From an uncultured Bacteroidales bacterium (GTDB lineage Bacteria; Bacteroidota; Bacteroidia; Bacteroidales; UBA932), in assembly GCA_944323785.1 (NCBI GenBank), contig CALUTU010000002.1, forward strand, positions 85,836-149,835: 64,000 nucleotides of DNA, given 5' to 3'. The stretch's first letter is position 1. Every line of letters begins with the position of its first letter. Both the position numbers and the translations under genes were made by a program. The notes beneath the pieces were generated by a model. The model was not told the DNA's origin. It searched no databases and saw only the letters and a list, made by a program, of their open reading frames with translations. Positions 45,571-55,231 of the stretch are shown one piece after another.

Positions 45571-46785
45571 TTATTCGACATATAGCAGAAGTCCCTTGAG
45601 ATAGTCTCCCTCGGGATGATAGATACTGACAGGATGGTCGGCCGGCTGGGTAAGCCTGCGAAGTATGCGTACCCGGCGGCCTGTCTGGGCAGCTGCCGAG
45701 AAGACCGTCAGCTCAAATGTCCTGCGGTCCACTGCCTGAGAGCAACTGTAGGTGAAGAGCAGGCCTCCGGAAGCTATCTTGCCTATGGCCGACGCATTGA
45801 GACGGCGGTAGGCCCTGAGCGCATTGTCCAGCGCATCGCGGTGCTTGGCAAAGGCCGGCGGATCCACGACCATCAGGTCAAACCGGCCGTCAGACACATC
45901 ACGCAGATAGTCCAGGGCATCTGCACAGACAGCCGTATGTCTGCCGGCGGCATCCTCAGAGCCTGTATTGAGCATGACATTACGACGGAGCATCTCAACT
46001 GCCACAGCCGAAGAGTCCACAGATACGACGGAAGAAGCCCCGCAATTCAAGGCATACACAGAGAATCCTCCTGTATAACAGAATAGATTAAGGACCTTCC
46101 GCCCTTTTGAGTACTCGCCCACCAACTCACGGTTATCTCTCTGATCCAGAAAGAAACCGGTCTTCTGTCCTGATGCCCAGTTGACATAGAACAGATTGCC
46201 GTTCTCGCTGACCGCCCTCTCGTCACTTTCCGACGGAGTCGTGACATAACCGTCCACCAGGTCGAGACCGGCCTTATGCGGAGCCGTAGCGGCACTCTTG
46301 TTGTAGACAGCCTTCACCATATCTCCGCAGCAACGCATTATCGCTTCCGCTATCAGGTCAACTGAAATGTACATGCCGGCAGAATGAGCCTGAAGTACTG
46401 CGACATCCTTATAGATGTCCACCACAAGCCCTGGCAATGAGTCCCCCTCTCCATGGACCAGACGGAAACAGTCGGTCCCGTGCGACGGAAACTCCAGAAC
46501 ACGTCTCAAGGCAAGTGCCCGGCTTATGCGGTCTTCCCAGAATTCCAGCGGCATACGGCCGTCGGTACTGGGGTGGTAATCCTGACTGAAAGTCAGTACG
46601 CGCACCGCTATCGAGCCTTTCTGATAATGTCCGTAGGCCAGGAACTTATGCTCTGACGATACGACCTCAACCACCTCTCCCTCATAGGGCGTTCCGGATA
46701 CGGACGCAACAGCCCCGGAGAAGATCCACGGATGAAAACGGAGCAGAGACTCCTCCCGTCCCTTTTTCAAGACTATTGTCGTCAT
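45571..46785 (-). CDS. RlmI-like 23S rRNA (cytosine-C5) methyltransferase
   Basis: 404 residues. N-terminal PUA domain (RFHPWIFSGAVASVSG), then an SAM-dependent methyltransferase: GQKTGFFLDQRDNRELV, KVLNLFCYTGGFSVYALN, VVDPPAFAKH and a catalytic cysteine in LLFTYSCSQAVDRRTF. This matches the RlmI/PUA-SAM family (m5C1962 in E. coli). It starts 1 bp after the exonuclease gene. Confidence 0.92.
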   Translation of the reverse strand: MTTIVLKKGREESLLRFHPWIFSGAVASVSGTPYEGEVVEVVSSEHKFLAYGHYQKGSIAVRVLTFSQDYHPSTDGRMPLEFWEDRISRALALRRVLEFPSHGTDCFRLVHGEGDSLPGLVVDIYKDVAVLQAHSAGMYISVDLIAEAIMRCCGDMVKAVYNKSAATAPHKAGLDLVDGYVTTPSESDERAVSENGNLFYVNWASGQKTGFFLDQRDNRELVGEYSKGRKVLNLFCYTGGFSVYALNCGASSVVSVDSSAVAVEMLRRNVMLNTGSEDAAGRHTAVCADALDYLRDVSDGRFDLMVVDPPAFAKHRDALDNALRAYRRLNASAIGKIASGGLLFTYSCSQAVDRRTFELTVFSAAAQTGRRVRILRRLTQPADHPVSIYHPEGDYLKGLLLYVE

Positions 46786-46786
46786 A

Positions 46787-47374
46787 TCACTTACCTTCTG
46801 TCTTCAGTCTGACATACATCTCACGGCATACCCACGCGTCTATAGCCGCATATTTCAACTGCGCTCCGGAGAGCTGGGGAGCCTCCCAGTTGGAAAGCTG
46901 CTGGGTCTTGGAGACTTTCTTGCCCAGAATGATGGCCGACATCTTACGCACGCTCTTGTCCTGTATGCCGTACTCGACCACCATGGACTGCAGGTCCACA
47001 AATGACCTGGGTGTAAACTTGCGGTAATACATCAGCCCGCGGACATCATCCTTGACCGCCGCACCTACTTTGGTTATGCGACTGTCCGAGAGAACTGAGA
47101 CCAAAGGTGCCGGCAGACCCATGAGATTGAGCCTGAACACATAGGCCTTGTCCCTGCCGGAAAGCTGAAGCAAGGCGACATGATGTCTGGGTGAGTTGGA
47201 GGTAAAACTAGGTTTGGTTTCAGTATCAAAGCCTATCACAGTCTGGCCCTTCAGGTAGTCCATCGCCTCCGCAAAGTCTTCATCCAGATCCGACACGACG
47301 ACGATAGGACCGTCAAAATCCACCGATTCTAGCTGTGATAATTCTTCTGAGGAAATACTTGCTGGATACTGCAT
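46787..47374 (-). CDS. DEDD-type 3'-5' exonuclease (RNase D-like domain)
   Basis: 195 residues. Exonuclease motifs: I in VIGFDTETKPSF, II around ITKVGAAVKDDVRGLMYY, III in LKYAAIDAWVCREMY. A stand-alone domain, without HRDC. It could act on RNA or DNA. It lies 1 bp from both neighbours, so is firmly in the purM-to-msrC operon. Confidence 0.9.
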   Translation of the reverse strand: MQYPASISSEELSQLESVDFDGPIVVVSDLDEDFAEAMDYLKGQTVIGFDTETKPSFTSNSPRHHVALLQLSGRDKAYVFRLNLMGLPAPLVSVLSDSRITKVGAAVKDDVRGLMYYRKFTPRSFVDLQSMVVEYGIQDKSVRKMSAIILGKKVSKTQQLSNWEAPQLSGAQLKYAAIDAWVCREMYVRLKTEGK

Positions 47375-47375
47375 T

Positions 47376-48854
47376 TTAATATAGGTAATTTCTAATCAAG
47401 GAATATACTTCCGAATTGTTCCTTTCAATGTAATTCATAATCTCCGGTGTGACGTATCTTGGAGCAAACGGCACTACCTTGGTGGTCAGCTCCTCGCCAC
47501 CGCACTGACGGCCGTACTTGAAACCGTCCTTCATGGTTCCGTCCGGATTGAGGACATCTTCCGGCAATGAGGCTGACGGCAGGGAGATAAAGGACTCCAG
47601 TCTGGTCAGGTCTCCTCTCAATGCCAGATTATGGTCATTTCTCAATACTTTATAAGCCTCGACAGCCGCACACTCGGCAGGATCTATGAACCTGAAATCT
47701 GGTGAAATGCCCGAACGGTAAAGGTAGATGCCGCCGCGCCTGTAGTTGTAGAGCTCATCCATGACCTCTTCCAGAATACCCCTCACCTGAGCATAGCTGC
47801 CGTCTGCCAGGATTATCGAAGATATGGGCACCCTGCTGCCGCTCCTGCGGTGACGTTCTATCATGGACACCAGGTGGAAACGGACATAATTCTCCACCGA
47901 ATTGAGCTGCACTCCGGAAAGATCCCCCTTTCCGGGATACAAAAGAGCATTGCCCCGGGTATCGAATCCATAGCGGTCAAACAGGGACATGTCTATATTG
48001 TTGTAGCTGACACCGGAGACAGGTCCTTCATAAGACCCTCTGGCCACGACTGCCGAGGTGTCCACATAGGCGGTATCGCCTTTTATGGCCGCATCCAGAC
48101 CTACCGCCTCCTGATTCAGCACCTGAACTTTACCGCCGGTATTCCCTACAGTCTTCCGTATCATCGACTCGTACTCGATGGAGGACACCCCGTCTGGAGC
48201 AAAAAGTACACCTACGCAGAGATTGCCGTCCTCATCCACATCCGACACCGCCTCCTGCACACCGGCCTCAACTACTCCTATAGCCTTTACACCTGTCCCG
48301 CTCTGTTCCAGAAAATTCTCAACATCAGGCAGAACACGCAAGTCCGCCACTGGTGAAGACACTATTATCAGCTTTACCGGCTCCTTGTAGCCTGAACGGT
48401 ATTCGTCTCCGGCCAGATTGAAGAAATCGTCCCCCATCAGAAAAAGGGTATTGCACAGAACCTGCTCCTTAAGAAAGTCCAGATTGCCTTCCTCAATATA
48501 TCCGCCATAGGGTCCGTTGGCCCTGTCTGACAGAAACTGGATGTTCTCTCCTCCGAAATCTACGATCCCGTCCGGGCCGGGCTTACCTGTAATATTGTCA
48601 AAACGGTCCAATGTAAGCAGCCGTTCCACCACCTCGAAACCATTCACACTACAATCGAGAACCCCTATCGGCAACTTGGATATATCCCTAGGATAACTGC
48701 TCAGGTCCGTATAATACACTGAGGCGGTGTCTGTCAATGCCTTTTGAGCAATGGGCAGCAGGGTCCTCTCACCGCCCTCGTCCTTACATGAAAGCAGACA
48801 CAGCGGCAGAGCGGCAGCCACCAGAACTTTAAGAATATACCGTCCTGACATCAT
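47376..48854 (-). CDS. Lipoprotein, unknown function
   Basis: 492 residues. Signal and lipobox (LPLCLLSCKDEG). The mature part shows alternating strand/helix segments (VKLIIVSSPVADLRVLPD, GNLCVGVLFAPDGVSSIEYE) that look like a periplasmic Rossmann or binding-protein fold; I do not recognise the family. It lies between purM and the DEDD exonuclease. The second codon is also ATG. Confidence 0.75.
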   Translation of the reverse strand: MMSGRYILKVLVAAALPLCLLSCKDEGGERTLLPIAQKALTDTASVYYTDLSSYPRDISKLPIGVLDCSVNGFEVVERLLTLDRFDNITGKPGPDGIVDFGGENIQFLSDRANGPYGGYIEEGNLDFLKEQVLCNTLFLMGDDFFNLAGDEYRSGYKEPVKLIIVSSPVADLRVLPDVENFLEQSGTGVKAIGVVEAGVQEAVSDVDEDGNLCVGVLFAPDGVSSIEYESMIRKTVGNTGGKVQVLNQEAVGLDAAIKGDTAYVDTSAVVARGSYEGPVSGVSYNNIDMSLFDRYGFDTRGNALLYPGKGDLSGVQLNSVENYVRFHLVSMIERHRRSGSRVPISSIILADGSYAQVRGILEEVMDELYNYRRGGIYLYRSGISPDFRFIDPAECAAVEAYKVLRNDHNLALRGDLTRLESFISLPSASLPEDVLNPDGTMKDGFKYGRQCGGEELTTKVVPFAPRYVTPEIMNYIERNNSEVYSLIRNYLY

Positions 48855-48863
48855 CCCGAAAGA

Positions 48864-50042
48864 CTAGTTGTGATAGATAAACTTTCCGTTCTCCCCTGAA
48901 ATCACGACTTCCGCCTTGTCCGAAGCCTCCACATGACCCACAATCCTGGCATCCACGCCCAGCGAGCGCGAGATATCTATCATGGCCGAAGCGGACTCCT
49001 TGTCGGTATATATCTCCATACGGTGTCCCATATTGAACACCCTGTACATCTCCTGCCAGTCAGTACCGGACTCTATCTGAATGGCCTTGAAGAGCGGAGG
49101 CACGGGGAACATATTGTCTTTCACGACTCGGAGAGAGTCTATAAAATGCAGGACTTTGGTCTGGGCACCGCCGGAGCAGTGGATCATACCGTGAATCCTG
49201 TCCTTGTACCCGTCGAATATCCGCTTCATCACCGGTGCGTATGTCCTGGTCGGTGAGAGCAGCAGCTTGCCGTAGGTCAGGCCGGTCTCGGGCTCTTTCT
49301 CGGTAAGCATACGGCTGCCGGAGTAGACCAGCGAGGCCGGCATGGCGTGATCGTAACTCTCGGGATATTTGTCAGCCAAATAGTGGGCGAAGAGGTCGTG
49401 ACGGGCCGAAGTAAGGCCGTTGCTGCCTGTACCGCCGTTGTACTCGTCCTCGTACTCGGCCTGTCCGAATGAGGCCAGGCCCACGATCACGTCCCCGGCA
49501 GCTATGCGGGAATTGTCTATGATGTCGCTGCGGCGCACTCTGGCACACACTGTACTGTCCACTATCACCGTCCTCACAAGATCTCCCACATCAGCAGTCT
49601 CGCCGCCTGTGAGCGTCATCCTTATACCGTAACGATCCATGGACTTGATGAACTCGTCTGTGCCGGAGATGATGGCCGAGATGACCTCTCCGGGGATGAG
49701 GTTCTTGTTGCGTCCGATAGTCGAGGACACCAGTATGCCGTCCGTTATGCCGACGCAGAGCAGGTCATCTGTATTCATGACCATCGCATCCCGGGCTATG
49801 CCCTTCCATACACTCATGTCCCCCGTCTCCCTCCAGTACGTATATGCGAGGGATGACTTGGTACCGGCACCGTCCGCGTGCATGACCAGACACCAGTCCG
49901 GGTCCCCGGTGAACACATCGGGGATTATCTTACAGAAAGCCCTGGGATAAAGGCCTTTATCTATATTTTTGATGGCATTGTGAACATCTTCTTTCACAGA
50001 GGAGACTCCTCTTAGCATGTATCTGCTTTCAGTGTTACTCAT
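48864..50042 (-). CDS. purM: Phosphoribosylformylglycinamidine cyclo-ligase (AIR synthetase)
   Basis: Closes the imidazole ring in de novo purine synthesis, fifth step. About 392 residues. Signature VMHADGAGTKSSLAY, GIARDAMVMNTDDLLCVG and LTGGETADVGD. The ATG at 50042 gives the usual start; the open frame to 50087 reaches into the promoter box. Operon head for the genes down to tRNA-Cys. Confidence 0.95.
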   Translation of the reverse strand: MSNTESRYMLRGVSSVKEDVHNAIKNIDKGLYPRAFCKIIPDVFTGDPDWCLVMHADGAGTKSSLAYTYWRETGDMSVWKGIARDAMVMNTDDLLCVGITDGILVSSTIGRNKNLIPGEVISAIISGTDEFIKSMDRYGIRMTLTGGETADVGDLVRTVIVDSTVCARVRRSDIIDNSRIAAGDVIVGLASFGQAEYEDEYNGGTGSNGLTSARHDLFAHYLADKYPESYDHAMPASLVYSGSRMLTEKEPETGLTYGKLLLSPTRTYAPVMKRIFDGYKDRIHGMIHCSGGAQTKVLHFIDSLRVVKDNMFPVPPLFKAIQIESGTDWQEMYRVFNMGHRMEIYTDKESASAMIDISRSLGVDARIVGHVEASDKAEVVISGENGKFIYHN

Positions 50043-50084
50043 AATCTCTTTTCGCAGGATTGACAATATTTCATTAACAAAATA

Positions 50085-50092
50085 CAAATTTA
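50085..50092 (-). promoter_or_regulatory. Promoter -7 box (TAAATTTG) for purM
   Basis: Minus-strand match, 43 bp before the purM ATG, divergent from the aminotransferase box 22 bp away. Confidence 0.6.
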
Positions 50093-50114
50093 GAAGTTTT
50101 TGCGGAAAAGTTCA

Positions 50115-50122
50115 TAACTTTG
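50115..50122 (+). promoter_or_regulatory. Promoter -7 box (TAACTTTG) for the aminotransferase
   Basis: Plus-strand TAnnTTTG match, 23 bp before the ATG at 50146. Confidence 0.65.
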
Positions 50123-50145
50123 TTGCCCCAATAAACAAAAATATC

Positions 50146-51345
50146 ATGTTGACACTTTCTAAAAAAGCTCAGGCACTGCCCGCATCTCCCATAAGGAAAC
50201 TCGTTCCCTATGCTGATGCCGCCAAGAAAAGAGGCATAAAAGTATACCACCTCAACATCGGACAGCCCGACATAGCATCGCCGGTCGAGGCTCTCCAGGC
50301 CGTAAAGGACAATCAGCTCAAGCTCGTGGCCTACCCCAATTCGGCCGGCAATGAGTCCTACCGCAAGGGTCTGGCAAAGTACTACCAGAACATCGGTATC
50401 GACGTAGACTACACCGACATCAACGTAACTACCGGCGGCAGCGAGGCCCTTCAGATAGCCCTCACAGTCACCTGCGATCCCGATGACGAGGTCATCGTAC
50501 TGGAGCCGTTCTACACCAACTACAACTCCTTCGCCATCGTCAACGACGTGAAGTTCGTGCCCATCACCACATCCATGGACAACGGCTTCGCCATCCCCTC
50601 GATCGAGGAGTTCGAGAAACACATCACTCCCCGCACAAAGGGTATCATCATCTGCAATCCCTGCAACCCCACAGGAGTGCTCTACACCAAGGACGAGATC
50701 GAGAAACTCGGAGACATAGCCCGCAAGCACAACCTCTTCATCTACTCCGACGAGGTATACCGCGAGTTCTGCTACACGGACGAGCCCCACTACTCATGCA
50801 TGCACATCAAGGGACTGGAGAACAACGTCATTCTCTGCGACTCAGTCTCCAAGAGGTACTCTCTCTGCGGCGTGCGTATCGGAGCCATCATATCCAAGAA
50901 CAAGGAGGTGATGAACGCCGTGCTGCGCTACTCCCAGGCCCGTCTCTGCTCTCCTGCATACGGACAGATCGCCGCCGAAGCAGCCCTCAATGCTCCCGCA
51001 TCGTACTTCAAGGCCGTAAGGGATGAGTATATCAAGAGAAGAGATTTTCTGGTAGAGACTCTCCGCACCATTCCCGGTGTGGTATGCCCTACCCCCATGG
51101 GAGCATTCTATGCGGCTGTGCGCCTGCCCATAGATGACAGTGAGAAATTCGCACAGTGGCTGCTGGAGGACTTCTCTTACAACGGAAAGACCGTGATGGT
51201 GGCTCCGATGGCCGGATTCTACGCTACTCCCGGCAAGGGCAAGGACGAGGTCCGCATCGCCTATGTGCTCAAGATCGAGGACCTGCGCGAGGCCCTTGCA
51301 TGTCTCAGGGAAGCCCTGAAGGTATATCCCGGCAAGACCATCTAA
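50146..51345 (+). CDS. Class I PLP-dependent aminotransferase (aspartate aminotransferase family)
   Basis: About 399 residues. Substrate loop LNIGQPDIASP, NPCNPTGVLY and the PLP lysine in CDSVSKRYSLCGVRIG. The substrate is likely aspartate or another amino acid; not certain. The frame is open from 50017 but the promoter box and protein start fix 50146. Confidence 0.9.
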   Translation: MLTLSKKAQALPASPIRKLVPYADAAKKRGIKVYHLNIGQPDIASPVEALQAVKDNQLKLVAYPNSAGNESYRKGLAKYYQNIGIDVDYTDINVTTGGSEALQIALTVTCDPDDEVIVLEPFYTNYNSFAIVNDVKFVPITTSMDNGFAIPSIEEFEKHITPRTKGIIICNPCNPTGVLYTKDEIEKLGDIARKHNLFIYSDEVYREFCYTDEPHYSCMHIKGLENNVILCDSVSKRYSLCGVRIGAIISKNKEVMNAVLRYSQARLCSPAYGQIAAEAALNAPASYFKAVRDEYIKRRDFLVETLRTIPGVVCPTPMGAFYAAVRLPIDDSEKFAQWLLEDFSYNGKTVMVAPMAGFYATPGKGKDEVRIAYVLKIEDLREALACLREALKVYPGKTI

Positions 51346-52314
51346 CTAAAAGCCAAGGAATTCAGATACCCTCACAACAACAGCTAGCAACAGGAGGACG
51401 ATGAGGAAAAAAGATGTCTCCGTCCTCCTGCCGTTGGTGAGGAAATCATATACGGCAAAGGAGAACGGCACTGCCGCCATGACAACGGAGCCGGCAGTCA
51501 TCTCCGGACTGAAAAACAGTTCCAGGATCAGAACTATGACCGACAAGGCCGCAGAAAGACCGAATGCGTTTTTCTGGGCCTTGTTTCTTTCACTGTCCCT
51601 GGAGACAATATAAACCACGGCCCTTATTCCGATGAGAACCAACAAAGAAAGATATATGGCTGCCTGAATATCCATTCCGGAAAAAGCAGGCAGGGAGGGA
51701 ATCAGTCCGGCTCCGAAATCCGCAAGAGAATCTCCCAGTGCCCCCGGCTGTCTAAAGACAATCATCCACACCGCCACATATATCCATGGAAGCAGTATCG
51801 CCGACAAATATGCCAGCAGAAGACGGGCAATATCCTGTCCTCTCAGATATATAATATACAGCAGGATAAATGCGCACACGTATAGCAACGGAGGCAGCAT
51901 GAGGGCAGACAGAGACGATACCAGCCCGGCCATAAAGGCATAATACAGTCTGTGATACTCACCGTTGACATACATCAGCGTAAAATACAGAGTCCAAACT
52001 GTCAGGAAGGCTGCAAGATGACAATAGGTAAGAGTAGTTGATCCCGGAAAGGTCAATACTGCCAGCAGATACGGCAGATACAATAACTTGGAATCCGAGG
52101 TGAACTGAAAATTATTGGAATTCACATAATTGAGAGACACGGCTACAGCCAGCAACATCAGCAGCGACAGCACATTGGAAAGCCATTCCGGCTGCACTAT
52201 GGACACCACGCCTTTATGAACATCCGGCAAGAAAAAGGCTGACACGGCCAGTCCTGCTGCAGCCACTGCCAGCAGCAGCTTTATTACCGGTGAGGACTGA
52301 CGGGAATCTCTCAT
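51346..52314 (-). CDS. DUF6427 integral membrane protein
   Basis: 322 residues, predicted 8-10 transmembrane helices (for example LLLAVAAAGLAVSAFFLPD, LSLLVLIGIRAVVYIVS, FFLIVLLLLAVVVRVSEF). A DUF6427-type Bacteroidetes protein by memory. It overlaps the purD stop by 4 bp and so is translationally coupled. Function unknown. Confidence 0.75.
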   Translation of the reverse strand: MRDSRQSSPVIKLLLAVAAAGLAVSAFFLPDVHKGVVSIVQPEWLSNVLSLLMLLAVAVSLNYVNSNNFQFTSDSKLLYLPYLLAVLTFPGSTTLTYCHLAAFLTVWTLYFTLMYVNGEYHRLYYAFMAGLVSSLSALMLPPLLYVCAFILLYIIYLRGQDIARLLLAYLSAILLPWIYVAVWMIVFRQPGALGDSLADFGAGLIPSLPAFSGMDIQAAIYLSLLVLIGIRAVVYIVSRDSERNKAQKNAFGLSAALSVIVLILELFFSPEMTAGSVVMAAVPFSFAVYDFLTNGRRTETSFFLIVLLLLAVVVRVSEFLGF

Positions 52315-53612
52315 CTTTTATCTGCCGGCCAGTTAATCATGTCCAGAGCAATGTCGCTTCGATGAAAAGCTCCCTCAAACGAGACTCTGTCTATCCTGGA
52401 ATATACTCTGCCTCTTGCATCCGCAAGTGTCTCTCCCATTGAGGACAAAGCCAGTACACGGCCTCCCGAAGTTACCAACTTCCCGTCTTTCATGGCTGTC
52501 CCGGCATTGAACACTGTGATGTCCGTCAAGGCCTCCAGACCGCTTATAGGATATCCTTTACCGTATTTTTCCGGATAGCCTCCAGATACGAGAATAGCTG
52601 TCACAGCAGCCTGACGAGACATCTTGATCATCTCGCCCGAGAGATTCCCTCCGGCCGCTGCGGCCATGTGAGCCAACAGATCGCTGTCTATACGCAGCAT
52701 TACCGACTCCGTTTCCGGATCTCCCATACGTACATTGTACTCTATCACATAAGGATCACCCCCACAGTTCATCAGACCGAAAAAGATGAACCCTCTGTAA
52801 TCCATATTCTCACTTTCAAGCCCTTTGACCGTCGGCTCTATAATCCGGCTGCGGACCTTCTCCACGAACTCCCTGTCGCAGAACGGCACAGGCGATACTG
52901 ATCCCATCCCTCCGGTATTGAGACCTTTGTCCCCGTCCCATATTCTCTTGTAATCCTTGGCTTCGGGCAGCAGCAGATATCCATGACCGTCCGTAAGTAC
53001 AAAGAACGAGACTTCCACTCCCTCCAGATACTCTTCAACAACCACCTTGCTTCCCGCTGCTCCGAACTGTCCTCCGAAGATATGCTCCAGAGACTCCTCT
53101 GCCTCCTCCAGTGACTGAGAGATGATTACTCCCTTGCCGGCAGCCAGACCGTCGGCTTTCACCACATACGGAGGCCTGAGCGAGCGCAGGAAGGCCGAAG
53201 CCTCATTCCTCTGCTCCGCCGTAAAGCTCCTGTACGCTGCCGTAGGTATTCCGTGCCTTGCCATAAATTCCTTGGCGAAATCCTTACTGCCCTCCAGTCT
53301 TGCTCCGTCTTTCCCGGGCCCCACGAACAGCAGGTCTCCCTTCACATTCGGACAGGACATCAGAAAGTCCTTAAGCCCTTCCACCAGCGGATCCTCCGGA
53401 CCGCAGACCACCATATCTATATTTTTCCCCACTACTGTCCTGCGGATCAGGTCAAAATCCGACACCTTACCGTCTATCCCCTCTGCCAAAGAGTTGATAC
53501 CGGGATTACCGGGAAGAGCATAAAACTCTCCCAGCATAGGACTCTGAGCGATCTTCCAGGCAAGGGCATGTTCCCTTCCGCCCGAGCCGAGCAACAATAC
53601 ATTGTACTTCAT
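52311..53612 (-). CDS. purD: Phosphoribosylamine-glycine ligase
   Basis: Second step of purine synthesis, ATP-grasp. 433 residues. N-terminus NVLLLGSGGREHALAWKI, GPEDPLVEGLKDF, the ATP-grasp loop YVVKADGLAAGKGV and GDPETESVML. The ATG at 53612 fits the conserved start (MKYNVLLLG); the frame opens 25 codons earlier. Confidence 0.96.
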   Translation of the reverse strand: MKYNVLLLGSGGREHALAWKIAQSPMLGEFYALPGNPGINSLAEGIDGKVSDFDLIRRTVVGKNIDMVVCGPEDPLVEGLKDFLMSCPNVKGDLLFVGPGKDGARLEGSKDFAKEFMARHGIPTAAYRSFTAEQRNEASAFLRSLRPPYVVKADGLAAGKGVIISQSLEEAEESLEHIFGGQFGAAGSKVVVEEYLEGVEVSFFVLTDGHGYLLLPEAKDYKRIWDGDKGLNTGGMGSVSPVPFCDREFVEKVRSRIIEPTVKGLESENMDYRGFIFFGLMNCGGDPYVIEYNVRMGDPETESVMLRIDSDLLAHMAAAAGGNLSGEMIKMSRQAAVTAILVSGGYPEKYGKGYPISGLEALTDITVFNAGTAMKDGKLVTSGGRVLALSSMGETLADARGRVYSRIDRVSFEGAFHRSDIALDMINWPADKR

Positions 53613-53619
53613 ATCTCCT

Positions 53620-54231
53620 CTATAATAATATCGGTTTACATTTCCATCCGGCTTTACTGACAGCCTCCAAGGTCTTTGGCAGCGCATACCACAGATTCTT
53701 GGACGCCTTAATCGAATCGTGGAACACAGTTATGGAACCTGGTGACAGATATGGAACCACATTACGGGCACAGGCTTTATGTCCTAACTTACGGTTATAA
53801 TCACGGCTGAGGATATTCCACATCACAATATTATAACGCATACTGAGAATATCCGACTGACGTTTGGTTATCTTCGCATAAGGTGGACGGTAGAGATTGG
53901 TCTTTATCAACTCTGCAGCCATATCCACGTCCTGCACATAATCATCAATATGTACACGCCATCCAGGAATATGGCTGTAGGTATGACTTCCAACCGCATG
54001 ACCGCGACGGACAATCTCTCCGAACAGGTCCGGATACTGTTCTACATTCTTTCCTATGCAGAAAAAGGTAGCCTTGGCCCCGTACTCATCGAGCTGGTCC
54101 AGCACCCACGGTGTCACTTGCGGGCACGGACCGTCATCAAAGGTCAGAAAAAGCCCTTCCTCCTCTTTTGGGAAAGACCATATGAAAGAAGGATATATCT
54201 TCTTTATCAGTTTGGGAGGACGTATCAGCAT
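53620..54231 (-). CDS. Polysaccharide deacetylase (NodB-like)
   Basis: 203 residues. NodB motifs: LFLTFDDGPCPQVT (D-D), GSHTYSHIPGW (H-x3-H) and YRPPYAKIT. It removes N-acetyl groups from a glycan such as peptidoglycan. No clear signal peptide, though the N-terminus is basic/hydrophobic. Together with purD and DUF6427 it forms an operon from the promoter at 54250. Confidence 0.9.
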   Translation of the reverse strand: MLIRPPKLIKKIYPSFIWSFPKEEEGLFLTFDDGPCPQVTPWVLDQLDEYGAKATFFCIGKNVEQYPDLFGEIVRRGHAVGSHTYSHIPGWRVHIDDYVQDVDMAAELIKTNLYRPPYAKITKRQSDILSMRYNIVMWNILSRDYNRKLGHKACARNVVPYLSPGSITVFHDSIKASKNLWYALPKTLEAVSKAGWKCKPILL

Positions 54232-54249
54232 AGCTTGTCAATATGGATG

Positions 54250-54257
54250 CAAATATA
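54250..54257 (-). promoter_or_regulatory. Promoter -7 box (TATATTTG) for the deacetylase-purD operon
   Basis: Minus-strand TAnnTTTG match, 19 bp before the ATG at 54231. Confidence 0.6.
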
Positions 54258-54298
54258 GTTTTTATTTTGGATATTCGGCTGCACCACATATACTGTGG

Positions 54299-54353
54299 CA
54301 CCTCGGCAGAGTAAATTTATTTCCTTTGCTCTCGGTTTCTGCGTATATTTGCA
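54299..54353 (+). repeat. Single copy of the promoter-bearing repeat
   Basis: Matches the 711-909 repeat family on the opposite strand: CCTCGG, AGAG-n-AAAT, CTCTCGG, TTCTGCGTATATTTGCA. Here it carries the -7 box TATATTTG (54344-54351) for the gene at 54379. Confidence 0.85.
54344..54351 (+). promoter_or_regulatory. Promoter -7 box (TATATTTG) for the DUF4296 gene
   Basis: Plus-strand TAnnTTTG match inside the repeat, 28 bp before the ATG. Confidence 0.65.
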
Positions 54354-54378
54354 GAATAAAACAAGTCACAACAGTACT

Positions 54379-55227
54379 ATGTCTCTACACACACAGAATA
54401 TCCGCTATTTATTCATAATTCTCACAGCCACTGCATTGTGTCTGCATTCATGCACGGACAAAAAGAACGTTATACCCAAAGACACCATGTCACATATATA
54501 CTATGACATCTACATGACCGATGAGGCAATGGATGCCAATTACAGTCTTAAAAGAATGGCTGATACAATGAAGATATACGAGCCTATTTTCAACAAATAC
54601 GGTTACACGACAGAAGACTATAACAGAAGTGTCAATTTCTATTTAGAGCGCCCGGACAGATTCGAGGACATTTTCGAGAACACCAAGAATATGCTGGAAA
54701 AACGCAAGGCCGAGCTCAACGCCATCCTGGAGGCCGAAGGCAAGCGTCCCAGACTGTGGTCTCTGGTTGACTCTCTGGAACTGTACACTTCAGAAGGCGT
54801 ACATGCCGGTATGATTTACAAATATATGAGAATGATGTTCTTCAAACCGGACTCGACAGTTCCAATGTCTCCCGTCATTGATTCAACTTTTCTAGAGCGT
54901 CCCACAAATCAGATACTTATATTCAGCGACTCGGCCCTTAATGCCGACAAAAATTTCACATTCTACAGCACATTGGGATTTATGAATGAAGTGAACCGCC
55001 TGCTTGAAATACAGGACAGCATCCGAATAAGACAGGACAGTATCGCCAAAGCAAAGAAAGCAGCCGAACTGGATGTCCTCCAAAATAACAAAAACAACCG
55101 CCAGTCTGTAATCCAGGACTTACTGGATAAAAGGCAGAACCCAACCCATCAAAGACAGCAGATAAGAGCTTTTAGTACCATAAGAAACAACAAACTTTCC
55201 AATGAGTCCAAAGAAGATAAGAAGTAG
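54379..55227 (+). CDS. DUF4296 domain lipoprotein
   Basis: About 282 residues. Signal and lipobox (TATALCLHSCTDKK). DUF4296 core: PKDTMSHIYYDIYMTDEAMD, FNKYGYTTEDYNRSVNFYL. The C-terminal tail is rich in Gln/Asn/Lys. The frame is open from 54295, but the promoter repeat and signal peptide place the start at 54379. It is followed closely by an amidohydrolase. Confidence 0.85.
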   Translation: MSLHTQNIRYLFIILTATALCLHSCTDKKNVIPKDTMSHIYYDIYMTDEAMDANYSLKRMADTMKIYEPIFNKYGYTTEDYNRSVNFYLERPDRFEDIFENTKNMLEKRKAELNAILEAEGKRPRLWSLVDSLELYTSEGVHAGMIYKYMRMMFFKPDSTVPMSPVIDSTFLERPTNQILIFSDSALNADKNFTFYSTLGFMNEVNRLLEIQDSIRIRQDSIAKAKKAAELDVLQNNKNNRQSVIQDLLDKRQNPTHQRQQIRAFSTIRNNKLSNESKEDKK

Positions 55228-55231
55228 ACAG